Source of the DNA: Nocardioides sp. Root122
GTDB taxonomy: Bacteria > Actinomycetota > Actinomycetes > Propionibacteriales > Nocardioidaceae
Assembly: GCF_001425025.1 (NCBI RefSeq)
Contig: NZ_LMDE01000012.1
Location: 62,101 to 126,100 of the forward strand
Direction: 5' to 3'
DNA length: 64,000 bases
Below, piece after piece: positions 8,078 through 16,441 of this stretch. The notes under the pieces were generated by a model. It did no database searches and was not told where the DNA came from. It saw nothing but the letters and a program-made list of their open reading frames with translations. Every line of letters begins with the position of its first letter. Position 1 is the first letter of the stretch. Both the position numbers and the translations under genes were made by a program.

Positions 8078-8988
8078 GTGCCGCACTGGCAGGGACGCGA
8101 GCGGTCGGGCTCGACATCGGCGGGACCAAGACCCACGGGGTGGTCCTCGAGTCGGACGGCACGATCCTCGCCGAGGTGCGCGAGTCGACCGTGCCCGGCG
8201 CCGAAGGCGTCACCGCGACCGCAGCCCGGGTCTTCGAGGCGCTGCGCAGCGCGACGCGCCTGCCGCTCGACTGTCGGGTCGGCGTCGGTGTGCCGGGGCT
8301 GGTCGACGGTGAGCGCGGCATCCTGCGCCACGCGGTCAACCTCGACGTCAACGGCGACGACCTGCCCCTGCGCGACCTGCTGACCGACCGCCTCGGGGTC
8401 CCGGTCGTGATCGAGAACGACGTCAACGCGGCCGCCCTGGCCGCGCGGGCGCTGGCCGGCGCCGACGACGTCGTCTACCTCAGTGTCGGCACCGGCCTCG
8501 CGGCCGGGCTGGTCATGCGGGGGACCCTGCGCCGCGGTGAGCACAGCGCCGCGGGCGAGATCGGGCACATCCCCGTGGACCCCGAGGGTGCCCGGTGCGG
8601 CTGCGGCCAGCGCGGGTGCCTCGAGACCATCGCCTCCGGGGCCGCCCTGTCGCAGGCGTGGCCGACGACCGAGCAGTGGCCCGCGGCGGCACTGTTCGCG
8701 GCGGCGGAGACCGGCGACCCGGCGGCGCTGGCCGTGCGCGACCGCTTCTGCTGGGGCGTGGCGAGCGCGATCCGGATGCTCGGCCTCACGATCGACCCCG
8801 AGCGCATCGTGCTCGGCGGCGGCGTCACCGAGGTCGGCGAGCCGCTGCGCCTCGCCGTGGTCGAGCAGCTGAAGGTGCTGGGGGAGGGCTCGCCCTTCCT
8901 GGCATCCCTCGGCCTCGCCGACCGGCTGAGCATCGTGCCGTCCGGCTTCCCCGTGGCCGCCGTCGGCGCAGCCATCCTGGGTCGGTGA
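8074..8988 (+). CDS. ROK family sugar kinase (GlcNAc/glucose kinase-like)
   Basis: A 304-residue ROK kinase. The GTG at 8074 overlaps the NagZ stop (GTGA); a second GTG 9 nt upstream is possible. It has the ATP-phosphate loop LDIGGTKTHG, the ENDVNAAALA region, the GTGLAAGLV loop and the intact zinc motif CGCGQRGCLET. Unlike the ROK regulator at 2298, it has no DNA-binding domain. By context it phosphorylates the N-acetylhexosamine or glucose freed by NagZ; whether GlcNAc, MurNAc or glucose is preferred cannot be read from the sequence. Confidence 0.9.
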   Translation: MSAALAGTRAVGLDIGGTKTHGVVLESDGTILAEVRESTVPGAEGVTATAARVFEALRSATRLPLDCRVGVGVPGLVDGERGILRHAVNLDVNGDDLPLRDLLTDRLGVPVVIENDVNAAALAARALAGADDVVYLSVGTGLAAGLVMRGTLRRGEHSAAGEIGHIPVDPEGARCGCGQRGCLETIASGAALSQAWPTTEQWPAAALFAAAETGDPAALAVRDRFCWGVASAIRMLGLTIDPERIVLGGGVTEVGEPLRLAVVEQLKVLGEGSPFLASLGLADRLSIVPSGFPVAAVGAAILGR

Positions 8989-9015
8989 GCTCCGGCTCCT
9001 CGCTACGGTGAGGGC

Positions 9016-10362
9016 GTGGAGCCCGGAACCTGGATCGACGTCCTGCTCGTCCTCGCCTTCGTGCTGATGGGCGGCGTCTTCGCCGCGACGGAGCTCGCGC
9101 TGGTCTCGCTGCGCTCGGCGCAGGTCGACAAGCTCGAGGCGCAGGGCGGTCGCGGCCACGCGGTGGCGTCGCTGGCGCGCGATCCCAACCGCTTCCTGTC
9201 CGCGGTCCAGATCGGGGTCACCGTGGCGGGCTTCTTCTCCGCCGCGTTCGGTGCCTCGACGCTGGCGCCGTCCTTCGCCCCGGTCTTCGAGAGGCTCGGC
9301 ACGCCCGCCCCCGAGACCGTCTCGCTCGTCGTCGTCACGCTGGTGGTGTCCTACCTCTCCCTCGTGCTGGGCGAGCTGGTGCCCAAGCGGATCGCACTCC
9401 AGCGCTCGGTGCAGGTGTCGCGGCTCTTCGCGCCCCCGCTCGGGCGCTTCGCGCAGGTGATGACGCCCGTCATCTGGCTGCTCTCGGTCTCGACCAACGC
9501 GCTCGTGCGTCTCCTCGGCGGCAACCCCGACGCGGCCGGCGACGAGGTCGACGAGGAGGAGCTGCGGATGATGATCTCGGGCCACGAGGACATCCCCGCG
9601 GACGAGCGCAAGATCGTCGACGACGTCTTCGAGGCCGGGGACCGCTCGCTGAGCGAGGTGATGAAGCCGCGCGGCGACGTGGTCTTCCTGCGCGGTGACC
9701 TGCCCCTCGCCAGCGCGGTCGCGGTGATCGCCGCCGAGCCCTACACGCGCTACCCGGTCACCGGGCAGTCCTTCGACGAGGTCCTGGGCTACCTCCACCT
9801 GCGCGACGTCCTCGGTCGCGCCGACGAGCGTGACCTCACCGTCGCCGACCTCGTGCGCGAGCTGCCCGTGCTTCCGCGCACCAACCGGGTGCTGCCGTCC
9901 ATCGACCAGCTGCGCCGCCTGGGAGCGCACATCGCGCTCGTGGTCGACGAGTACGGCGGCACCGACGGCATCGTGACCCTCGAGGACCTGATGGAGGAGC
10001 TCGTCGGCGAGATCCAGGACGAGTACGACCGCGACGCCGAGATCGCCGCGTCCGCGGACCCCGCGACCGTCGATGCCGGCATCACGATCGAGGAGTTCGG
10101 CGAGCGGACCGGCGTGGTGCTCGAGGACGGTCCCTACGAGACCGTGGCGGGGTTCGTCCTGCAGGCTCTCGCGCGGATGGCCGAGGTCGGCGACCGGGTG
10201 CCGGTGGGCGACCACGTCCTCGAGGTCGCCGCCGTCGACGGGCACCGGATCACGCGCGTACGCGTGCACCGGAGCGCGGCCGAGGGCGACGAGGCAGCCG
10301 GGCCGGGCGGGATGGACGGGCTGGACCAGGCGGCTGCGGACGCCTCGAGCCGCGAGTCCTGA
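9016..10362 (+). CDS. CNNM/CorC (HlyC-CBS) family membrane protein
   Basis: A 448-residue protein with the order DUF21 membrane domain (residues ~5-195), a CBS pair (~210-335, containing MKPRGDVVFL) and a C-terminal CorC/HlyC domain (~355-430). The DEYGGTDGIVTLEDLMEEL block is the usual CBS-to-CorC signature. The family is tied to magnesium or divalent-cation export and resistance; the name hemolysin is historical. A TACGGT box at 9004-9009 lies 6 nt before the GTG, pointing to a leaderless transcript separate from the sugar operon. Confidence 0.92.
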   Translation: MEPGTWIDVLLVLAFVLMGGVFAATELALVSLRSAQVDKLEAQGGRGHAVASLARDPNRFLSAVQIGVTVAGFFSAAFGASTLAPSFAPVFERLGTPAPETVSLVVVTLVVSYLSLVLGELVPKRIALQRSVQVSRLFAPPLGRFAQVMTPVIWLLSVSTNALVRLLGGNPDAAGDEVDEEELRMMISGHEDIPADERKIVDDVFEAGDRSLSEVMKPRGDVVFLRGDLPLASAVAVIAAEPYTRYPVTGQSFDEVLGYLHLRDVLGRADERDLTVADLVRELPVLPRTNRVLPSIDQLRRLGAHIALVVDEYGGTDGIVTLEDLMEELVGEIQDEYDRDAEIAASADPATVDAGITIEEFGERTGVVLEDGPYETVAGFVLQALARMAEVGDRVPVGDHVLEVAAVDGHRITRVRVHRSAAEGDEAAGPGGMDGLDQAAADASSRES

Positions 10363-10363
10363 C

Positions 10364-10906
10364 GTGGCGTCCGTCAGGCGGACGACGGTCGCCGCCGTGC
10401 TCGCCGTCGTACCCCTCGCCCTCGCCGGGTGCGGTGCCGACGAGGACCCGCGGGAGCCGGCAGCCGACCTGACTCCCGATGGCATCGCCGCGGTGGTCGC
10501 CGACCACGTGGCCCGGGAGCCGCGCCACGTCGGTTCGTGGGACGTGATGACGCGCGAGCTCGGGGTCGAGGCGCCGGGTGCGGTGCTCGTCTACCGGCGC
10601 GGACTGTCCCTCAGCGTCGCCGTCGCGCCGACCACCGACAGCCCCCTCGTGTGCGGCGACGAGTCGTTCTTCGACGAGTGCGTCGACCTCGACCACGACG
10701 GGCACCGCCTCGTGCTGGCCTGGCAGGAGCTCGAGCCCGAGGAGGATCCCGGCATCGTCTACGTGATCGACCGCCGCGACGGCGAGGACGTGATCGCCGA
10801 CTACTCCGGCGTCTCGATCGAGGGCGACCCACGTGACCTGGACCTCGGCATCACGCTCGACGAGATGGCCGAGATCGTCACCGACCAGCGCCTGACCCTC
10901 GGGTGA
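10364..10906 (+). CDS. putative lipoprotein of unknown function
   Basis: A 180-residue protein starting with GTG one base after the CNNM stop, thus probably in its operon. The N-terminus MASVRRTTVAAVLAVV ends in a lipobox LALAGC, so it should be lipid-anchored outside the membrane. The mature part is acidic and predicted mixed alpha/beta; two cysteines (VCGDE and DECVD) could form a disulfide. No family is recognised. The high Asp/Glu content next to a cation transporter might suggest metal binding, but this is only a guess. Confidence 0.7.
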   Translation: MASVRRTTVAAVLAVVPLALAGCGADEDPREPAADLTPDGIAAVVADHVAREPRHVGSWDVMTRELGVEAPGAVLVYRRGLSLSVAVAPTTDSPLVCGDESFFDECVDLDHDGHRLVLAWQELEPEEDPGIVYVIDRRDGEDVIADYSGVSIEGDPRDLDLGITLDEMAEIVTDQRLTLG

Positions 10907-10964
10907 GGGGAATCAAAGCGACGGGTGTCGGCGTTGACCCGTATGATGAAGACACAACTCAAGA

Positions 10965-11331
10965 GGGGCTGATCGGTTTCGACTTGGGACGTTAGTTCCA
11001 GGGGAAGCGGGTCGAGAAGCCAGCGTCATCTCGTAAACGATCGCTGGAAATCCATAGTTGCCAACTCCAAGCGCAACGACTTCGCTCTCGCTGCCTGAGC
11101 AGTGATCGAAGGGTCTGACCGGGCATCCGTCTCCGTCCCGGACCCAGGCCTCATCTAGGAGACTTGCTGGTCACTCTCTGTCAGGAGGGGTGACCGGGAC
11201 TCAATCCTGACTGAGCCTGTCGGCGACGTGTCTGTGCGAGCGCCGGGGCCGAGAAAACGACATCACAGACTGCACCCGGAGAAGACCTGGCTCGGCGCTC
11301 GAGGACCGGGGTTCGATTCCCCGCAGCTCCA
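10965..11331 (+). ncRNA. ssrA: transfer-messenger RNA (tmRNA)
   Basis: The 5' end GGGGCUG pairs with CAGCUCC before the terminal A at 11331 to form the tRNA-like acceptor, and GGUUCGAUUCC near the 3' end is the T arm. The tag reading frame starts at GCC (11060) and encodes ANSKRNDFALAA followed by TGA at 11096; the ALAA ending marks tagged proteins for Clp proteolysis. CCA is not encoded (the genome reads ACGC), so it must be added after processing. Length ~367 nt. It works with SmpB (859-1338). The start and end are set by the acceptor pairing and are reliable to a few bases. Confidence 0.97.
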
Positions 11332-11448
11332 CGCTCGATCGAGGGCGACGTGTGTCACGGCTCCGCCGTTGACCACGTCGCTCTCGCCCTTTGTGCGCGG
11401 CTTCGCCGCGCGAGGCCGGGCTTCGCCACCCGCACCCCCACCTGCGGT

Positions 11449-11481
11449 GGTCGAGGTGCGTGAGCAGCGTGCCGTGAGACC
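11449..11481. repeat. REP-like palindromic element, copy B (33 nt)
   Basis: Runs from GGTCGAGG to GAGACC, the same length as the element at 787-819 and alike at about 25 of 33 positions. It lies in the 274-nt gap between ssrA and the RTX gene. The rest of that gap holds the short inverted repeats GCGCGGCTTCGCCGCGC and GGGCTTCGCCACCC-like sequences and no open frame worth calling. Confidence 0.45.
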
Positions 11482-11605
11482 ACGGCGCCGACCTGTCGGC
11501 GCGGGCCTTCCGGCCCTACCTCCGCCAGGCGCCCGGGCCTACCGTCGAGGTGACGCCAGTCCGCGAGGGCCAGGGCCTCGCGACGTCCGAGCACTGGAGA
11601 CGCCG

Positions 11606-12958
11606 ATGAACAGGCTGCCCCTCGCCGCGGTCCTCGGCCTGGTGCTTCCGCTCGTCGGGGCGCACGGGCAGACATCGGCGGCCGACGCCGACGGCCTGAC
11701 CTGCGACGGTCTGACGGCCACCCTGGTCGTGCCGTCGCCGTCCCCGGGCGCGTGGGTGGTCCCCACCTTCACCGGGACGGCCGGCGACGACGTGATCGTG
11801 GGCAGCGCCGAGCGTGACGTCATCGACGGGGCCGGCGGCAACGACGTCGTGTGCGGCCTGGCCGGCAACGACCACCTCATCGGGGGCGAGGGCGACGACC
11901 GCCTCTTCGGCGGCCTCGACCGTCGCTACCAGGCCGATGACGGCTACTACGGCGACCTCGTCGAGCCCGGACCGGGCAACGACCGCGTCGACCTCGGTCA
12001 CGACCCGCAGGCCGAGGACCTCTGGGAGGGGGAGTCGTCCCGTTCCTGGGACGTCGTCTCGTTCGCCGGGGCCGCTGGTGCGGTCACCGTGGACCTTGCC
12101 GCCGGCACGGCCTCCGGTGAGGGCACCGACACGATCGCCCCCGTGGTGTTCGCTGCGGGCATCATCGGCTCGGCCCACGACGACCTCCTCCTGGGCACCG
12201 AGCTCCAGGACCTGATCGCTCCCGGCGGCGGTGACGACACCGTCGATGCGCGGGGCGGGAACGACGAGGTGGTGACCGAGCCGAACGGCAGCGAGGCCGT
12301 GCCCGATCCCGGCGAGGACGTCGTCCTCGGAGGGGCAGGGAACGACCAGCTGTGGATCGGTGACGGCGCGCACCAGGTGTCCGGAGGCAGCGACAACGAC
12401 CTGATCTGGGTCAGGTGGGGCGGGGGCGCGGACCTCCGCGGGGACGGCGGCGCCGACACCATCCTCGGGGGCGGGGCGGTGCGGATCGAGGGAGGCTCGG
12501 GCGCCGACCACCTCGAGGCCACCGTCACGGACTTCACAGCCCCGACGACGATCGACGGCGGTCCGGGGCGTGACGTGCTCGGACTGGCGTTCTCGCGTCG
12601 GCTCGTGCCCCGGGGCACGCACCTCGTGGTCGGTGCGCCGGCCGGGACGGCCCGCATCACCGGTCAGGGCGTGGTGGCGCGCTTCATCTCGATGCAGGGT
12701 TTCGCGCCGACCAGCAGCGACTGGCCCGACTGGCTCAATGTCACGTGGTACGGCACCGGCGGCGCCGACCGCGTCGACCTCGAGACGCACGGCGGCTGGA
12801 TCCGGGCCCACGGCCGCGGTGGCAACGACTGGCTGCGCACGGGATTCGGACGCGACCTGCTCGACGGTGGCCCGGGTCGCGACACCTTGAAGGGCGAGGG
12901 CGGGCGAGACCGGTGCGTGCGCGGCGAGCGGCTGGACTCCTGCGAGGTCCGCCGGTGA
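11606..12958 (+). CDS. secreted RTX-type calcium-binding repeat protein
   Basis: A 450-residue protein with a signal peptide (MNRLPLAAVLGLVLPLVGA). Several glycine-aspartate nonapeptide repeats follow, for example GTAGDDVIVG, GAGGNDVVCG, GGEGDDRLFGG and a last LDGGPGRDTLKGEGG. Such repeats form calcium-binding beta rolls. There is no enzymatic domain, so it is a structural or surface protein and not a toxin. The C-terminus ends in a small Cys pair (DRCVRGERLDSC). The ATG at 11606 has GGAGA at -12; longer in-frame extensions run back into tmRNA and are wrong. It is a clear paralogue of the protein at 22342-23715. Confidence 0.85.
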   Translation: MNRLPLAAVLGLVLPLVGAHGQTSAADADGLTCDGLTATLVVPSPSPGAWVVPTFTGTAGDDVIVGSAERDVIDGAGGNDVVCGLAGNDHLIGGEGDDRLFGGLDRRYQADDGYYGDLVEPGPGNDRVDLGHDPQAEDLWEGESSRSWDVVSFAGAAGAVTVDLAAGTASGEGTDTIAPVVFAAGIIGSAHDDLLLGTELQDLIAPGGGDDTVDARGGNDEVVTEPNGSEAVPDPGEDVVLGGAGNDQLWIGDGAHQVSGGSDNDLIWVRWGGGADLRGDGGADTILGGGAVRIEGGSGADHLEATVTDFTAPTTIDGGPGRDVLGLAFSRRLVPRGTHLVVGAPAGTARITGQGVVARFISMQGFAPTSSDWPDWLNVTWYGTGGADRVDLETHGGWIRAHGRGGNDWLRTGFGRDLLDGGPGRDTLKGEGGRDRCVRGERLDSCEVRR

Positions 12959-13055
12959 CGCGGCCGGCCGGTGGCGCCACGGGGCCCACCACCTCGTGGG
13001 TAGCGTCGTGAGAGGCGCCGTACGGCGTCCACGCCCCCACCCGAGGAGTACGCAC

Positions 13056-13754
13056 GTGCCGAAGATCCTGATCGTCCTGTCCGGCTCCGACCACTGGACC
13101 CTCACCGACGGGACCCAGCACCCCACAGGCTTCTGGGCCGAGGAGCTGCTGTCCCCGCTGCAGGTGTTCGCCGACGCCGGGATCGAGGTCGACCTGGCGA
13201 GCCCGGAGGGCCGCACACCGGTCGTCGACGAGGGCAGCCTGGCCCCCGACACGATCGGGGAGGAGGAGTCGGCCGAGCAGCGCAAGGCCCTCGACGCGCT
13301 CGCACCCCGGCTCGAGTCGACCCTGGTCCTCGCCGACGTCGACCTCGACTCCTACGACGCCGTCTTCGTGCCCGGTGGCCACGGCCCGATGGAGGACCTC
13401 GCCGTCAGCGACGACCTCGGTCGCATCCTCGTGACGATGCTCGACGCCGGAAAGGTCGTGTCCTCGGTCTGCCACGGCCCGGCCGGCCTCCTGCCCGCCA
13501 CCCGCGCCGACGACTCCTGGCTCTTCGCCGGACGCCGGCTGACCGCCTTCTCCGACGCGGAGGAGCAGCAGGCCGGGCTCGCCGACAAGGCGCCCTGGCT
13601 GCTGGAGTCCCGCCTGCGCGAGGCCGGAGCGACCTTCTCCTCCGGCGAGCCGTGGGCGCCCTTCGTGGTCGTCGACGGCACGCTGGTCACCGGCCAGAAC
13701 CCGGCGTCGAGCACCGAGGCCGCCCAGGAGGTCGTCGGACTGCTCACGTCCTGA
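13056..13754 (+). CDS. DJ-1/PfpI family protein (Hsp31-like class I glutamine amidotransferase fold)
   Basis: A 232-residue protein. The nucleophile elbow SSVCHGPAGLL carries the conserved Cys, and GGHGPMEDL supplies the Glu/His environment. The long N-terminal region (WAEELLSPLQVF) matches the Hsp31/YDR533c subgroup, known for glyoxalase III, deglycase or chaperone activity. The GTG start has CGAGGAG 8 nt upstream. It stands alone between secreted-protein genes. Confidence 0.88.
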   Translation: MPKILIVLSGSDHWTLTDGTQHPTGFWAEELLSPLQVFADAGIEVDLASPEGRTPVVDEGSLAPDTIGEEESAEQRKALDALAPRLESTLVLADVDLDSYDAVFVPGGHGPMEDLAVSDDLGRILVTMLDAGKVVSSVCHGPAGLLPATRADDSWLFAGRRLTAFSDAEEQQAGLADKAPWLLESRLREAGATFSSGEPWAPFVVVDGTLVTGQNPASSTEAAQEVVGLLTS

Positions 13755-13815
13755 CGATCGCCGGCGCGACGGCCGAGGCGCTGGCGCTGCTCGGCGCCTC
13801 GAGCCGGACCCCGCG

Positions 13816-14994
13816 CTAGCGGGGGCCGGTGTCGGTCCAGGGCGTGCTGGCCGCCATGGCGAGCGCGCGCTTCTTCACGAACGGGTCGGCCTGGTTGTAG
13901 AGCCACGGACGGCCGAACCACACGAAGCCGTCGACGTACGCCGCGGCCTGCTGGCGCTGCGGCTCCGGAAGGCCCCACTGGGGGTCGGCGGGGCGTGGGG
14001 TGGGCGGGATACCCAGGGTGACGCACCGCTTCATGGTTCGCCTGGTGCAGGTGCGGGCGTTGTTGCGCAGGCCCCTCGGCGTCGCCGAGATCATGTCGGG
14101 CCACATGGTGGGCCGCCCGGACTTCGCGGTGTCGATGATGAAGTGCGGCGCCGCGTAGCCGTCGGCGACGAGCTCGGCGATGATCTCCATCCCGCGGTCG
14201 ATGTTCTCGACCGGGCCGGTGTAGTGGGTGGAGTCGAGTGCGAACCCGCGGGCGTACTGGATGCCGCTGAGCTTCAGGATCTCCGCGCACCGCCATGACT
14301 CCTGCGCGGTCCCGCCCTCGCACCAGTCGGCCGCGCCCGCGTCGATGTAGACGCTGGTGTTCGGCAGCGCGCTGAGGGTCTGGGTGGCCCAGGTCAGCAG
14401 CTCGGACTTCACCCCGCGGTCCGGGGCGCAGAGCAGGAACGGGCCGTCGGGCTGCATCACCACGAGCGTGTGCGCGTCACCGATGCCGGTGGCGAGCTCC
14501 TGGACGTAGGTGCGGTAGCTCGCGGCCTCGGCCGGCGTCGTGGGCCGCTTGCAGGCCTCGCCCTCCCACGGCACCATCCGGAAGACCGCCATCTGGCTGA
14601 GCGTCTCGGGGTTGCCGGCCTGGGAGCTCGCGACGTAGTCGGTCACGGTCGAGCGGACCCGCGCGTCGGGGAGGTACTTGCCGTACCACTTGGTCCGCGG
14701 GCGCTCGGCGATCATCGCGAGCGCACTGCGGGCCGCGCCCTTCGCCCGCATGTACGGACGCCACACCTGGTCCTGCGGTCCGCGGTACACGCCCCACAGG
14801 CGGTGCGCGAGCGGGTTGGTCGGGTTCTCCGCGTGCGGTTCGGCCGGCGCGAGCCACACCGGCGCCGTCGCCGCGGGCTCGGCCCGGCGCTGCTCGCTCG
14901 GGCCGACGGCCGCCGCCCCGGACAGGGGCGCGACGGCCGGGGCCGTCAGCAGGAGCAGGACGGCGAGGGCGCGGACGATGAGTGGGCGTGTCAT
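13816..14994 (-). CDS. secreted glycoside hydrolase family 6 protein (cellulase/cellobiohydrolase family)
   Basis: A 392-residue protein with a signal peptide ending near LSGAAAV. GH6 landmarks are VVMQPDGP (equivalent of the EPD catalytic-acid motif, with Gln in place of Glu), YIDAGAADW (family form YLDAGHxxW), NIDRGMEI and FIIDTAKSG. No carbohydrate-binding module is attached. The usual RDC segment before the catalytic acid reads WEGEACK, so the second active-site Asp seems to be replaced by Glu. The enzyme may cut a beta-glucan other than cellulose or may be weak (inference). A start at 15006, giving MDVA in front, is also possible. Confidence 0.82.
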   Translation of the reverse strand: MTRPLIVRALAVLLLLTAPAVAPLSGAAAVGPSEQRRAEPAATAPVWLAPAEPHAENPTNPLAHRLWGVYRGPQDQVWRPYMRAKGAARSALAMIAERPRTKWYGKYLPDARVRSTVTDYVASSQAGNPETLSQMAVFRMVPWEGEACKRPTTPAEAASYRTYVQELATGIGDAHTLVVMQPDGPFLLCAPDRGVKSELLTWATQTLSALPNTSVYIDAGAADWCEGGTAQESWRCAEILKLSGIQYARGFALDSTHYTGPVENIDRGMEIIAELVADGYAAPHFIIDTAKSGRPTMWPDMISATPRGLRNNARTCTRRTMKRCVTLGIPPTPRPADPQWGLPEPQRQQAAAYVDGFVWFGRPWLYNQADPFVKKRALAMAASTPWTDTGPR

Positions 14995-15119
14995 GGCGAC
15001 GTCCATGGTGGGCGAGACGGCTGCGGCGCGTGGGCTTTTCGACGGATTGGCCCCGACGGTGGAGCGTGCAGGCCCACCTCTGGGCCGCCGGCTCCACGGT
15101 CGGCTGGCAGGCTCTGCCC

Positions 15120-15803
15120 ATGACCGACGCCACGCCGTTCGACACCCTGACCAGCCTTCTCGACGAGCGCTGGACGTGCCGGCAGTTCCTCCCCGAGCAG
15201 GTGCCGCAGCCCGACATCGAGCGGTTGCTCGCCCTCGCCCAGCGCACGCCGTCGTGGTGCAACACCCAGCCCTGGCAGGTCGTGGTCGCCAGCGGGGAGG
15301 CGACGGACCGGCTCCGCAAAGCGCTCGCCGAGCACGTGATGTCGCAGCCGCAGGACCCGGACTTCGCGTTCCCGACGGCATACACGGGGGTCTTCCGCGA
15401 CCGACGCCGCGAGTGCGGCTTCCAGCTCTACGACTCGGTCGGCATCACCAAGGACGACGCCGACCGGCGGCTCGAGCAGATGCTGCGCAACTTCGACCTC
15501 TTCGACGCCCCGCACGTGGCGATCCTGACCACCGAGGACGACCTCGGCGTCTACGGCGCCGTCGACTGCGGCCTCTGGATCAGCACCTTCCTGCTCGGTG
15601 CGCAGGCGCTGGGGCTCGCGGCAGCGCCTCAGGCGGCTCTGGCGGGCTACCCCGGCTTCCTGCGCGAGCACTTCGGGCTGCCCGAGCACCGCTTGGTCGT
15701 GGCCGGCATCTCGTTCGGGTACGCCGACACCGACCACCCCGTCAACGGCTTCCGCACCTCGCGGGCGGCGCTGGACGACGTCGTGACCTGGGCTGACGCC
15801 TGA
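15120..15803 (+). CDS. nitroreductase family protein
   Basis: A 227-residue FMN-dependent oxidoreductase-type protein. Family features are RWTCRQF near the N-terminus (FMN phosphate contact), AQRTPSWCNTQPWQ (FMN contact Ser/Asn) and the C-terminal GFRTSR. It should reduce nitro compounds, quinones or similar with NAD(P)H; the natural substrate is unknown. A CAGGCT box 6 nt before the ATG suggests a leaderless start. It is divergent from the GH6 gene. Confidence 0.88.
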   Translation: MTDATPFDTLTSLLDERWTCRQFLPEQVPQPDIERLLALAQRTPSWCNTQPWQVVVASGEATDRLRKALAEHVMSQPQDPDFAFPTAYTGVFRDRRRECGFQLYDSVGITKDDADRRLEQMLRNFDLFDAPHVAILTTEDDLGVYGAVDCGLWISTFLLGAQALGLAAAPQAALAGYPGFLREHFGLPEHRLVVAGISFGYADTDHPVNGFRTSRAALDDVVTWADA

Positions 15804-15856
15804 CGCAGCGATCCGCACGAGGCGCGCGGCTGACGCGTGGGTGGGACGCTACGTCC

Positions 15857-16282
15857 ATGGACTCCACGACCGCGCCCGGCTGCGTCTTCTGCCAGATCAT
15901 CTCGGGCGAGGTGCCCGCCGAGCTCGTGCTCGAGACCGACGACTTCCTGGGCTTCCTGGACACCCGGCCGCTGTTCAAGGGCCACGTCCTCCTCGTGCCG
16001 CGTGAGCACGTGGACACCCTGCCCGACCTCCCCGCCGCGCTGCGCGACGGCTTCCTCGCCGCCGCCCAGCGGCTCGCGACGGCGGTCACCACCGGCCTCG
16101 GCGCGCAGGGGTCGTTCGTGGCGATGAACAACGTCGTCAGCCAGTCGGTCCCACACCTGCACCTGCACGTCGTGCCCCGCACCAAGGGTGACGGCCTGCG
16201 CGGCTTCTTCTGGCCGCGTACCAAGTACGCCGACGGCGAGGCCGCGGCCTACGGTGCGAAGCTGCGCGACGCGCTGACCTGA
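15857..16282 (+). CDS. HIT family protein (histidine-triad nucleotide hydrolase)
   Basis: A 141-residue protein with the histidine triad HLHLHVVPR and the N-terminal CVFCQIISGEVPAE segment, whose CxxC probably helps bind zinc. The family hydrolyses AMP-lysine, AMP-NH2 or dinucleoside polyphosphates. Length and motif order are standard for bacterial HINT/Hit proteins. It lies 53 nt after the nitroreductase gene on the same strand. Confidence 0.93.
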   Translation: MDSTTAPGCVFCQIISGEVPAELVLETDDFLGFLDTRPLFKGHVLLVPREHVDTLPDLPAALRDGFLAAAQRLATAVTTGLGAQGSFVAMNNVVSQSVPHLHLHVVPRTKGDGLRGFFWPRTKYADGEAAAYGAKLRDALT

Positions 16283-16441
16283 CAACCAACGCCCGCCGGC
16301 CGGTGTCACAGCCGGTGTGAAGACAGTCGTGGTGCTGGTCGCCCTGGCGTCGTGGGACGGCGTGCCTGTCCTCGTCCGTTGAGCCAGCGGCGCAACCAAA
16401 CAGGGTGCCACCGCGTCTTCCGTTCACACCTAGGGGGACAC

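Noticed and set aside
9016..10362. Hemolysin C
   Set aside because: The name is a historical label for CNNM/CorC cation transporters; the DUF21-CBS-CorC order is clear.
6997..10485. A 3.5-kb open frame on the minus strand opposite the nagZ-kinase-CNNM genes
   Set aside because: It mirrors well-supported plus-strand genes; its translation is low-complexity (Arg, Asp, His, Gly-rich) with no family motif, a normal side effect of high GC.
11606..12958. RTX toxin or hemolysin
   Set aside because: No acylation domain, pore-forming helices or type I secretion genes; a Sec signal peptide is present. It is a structural repeat protein.
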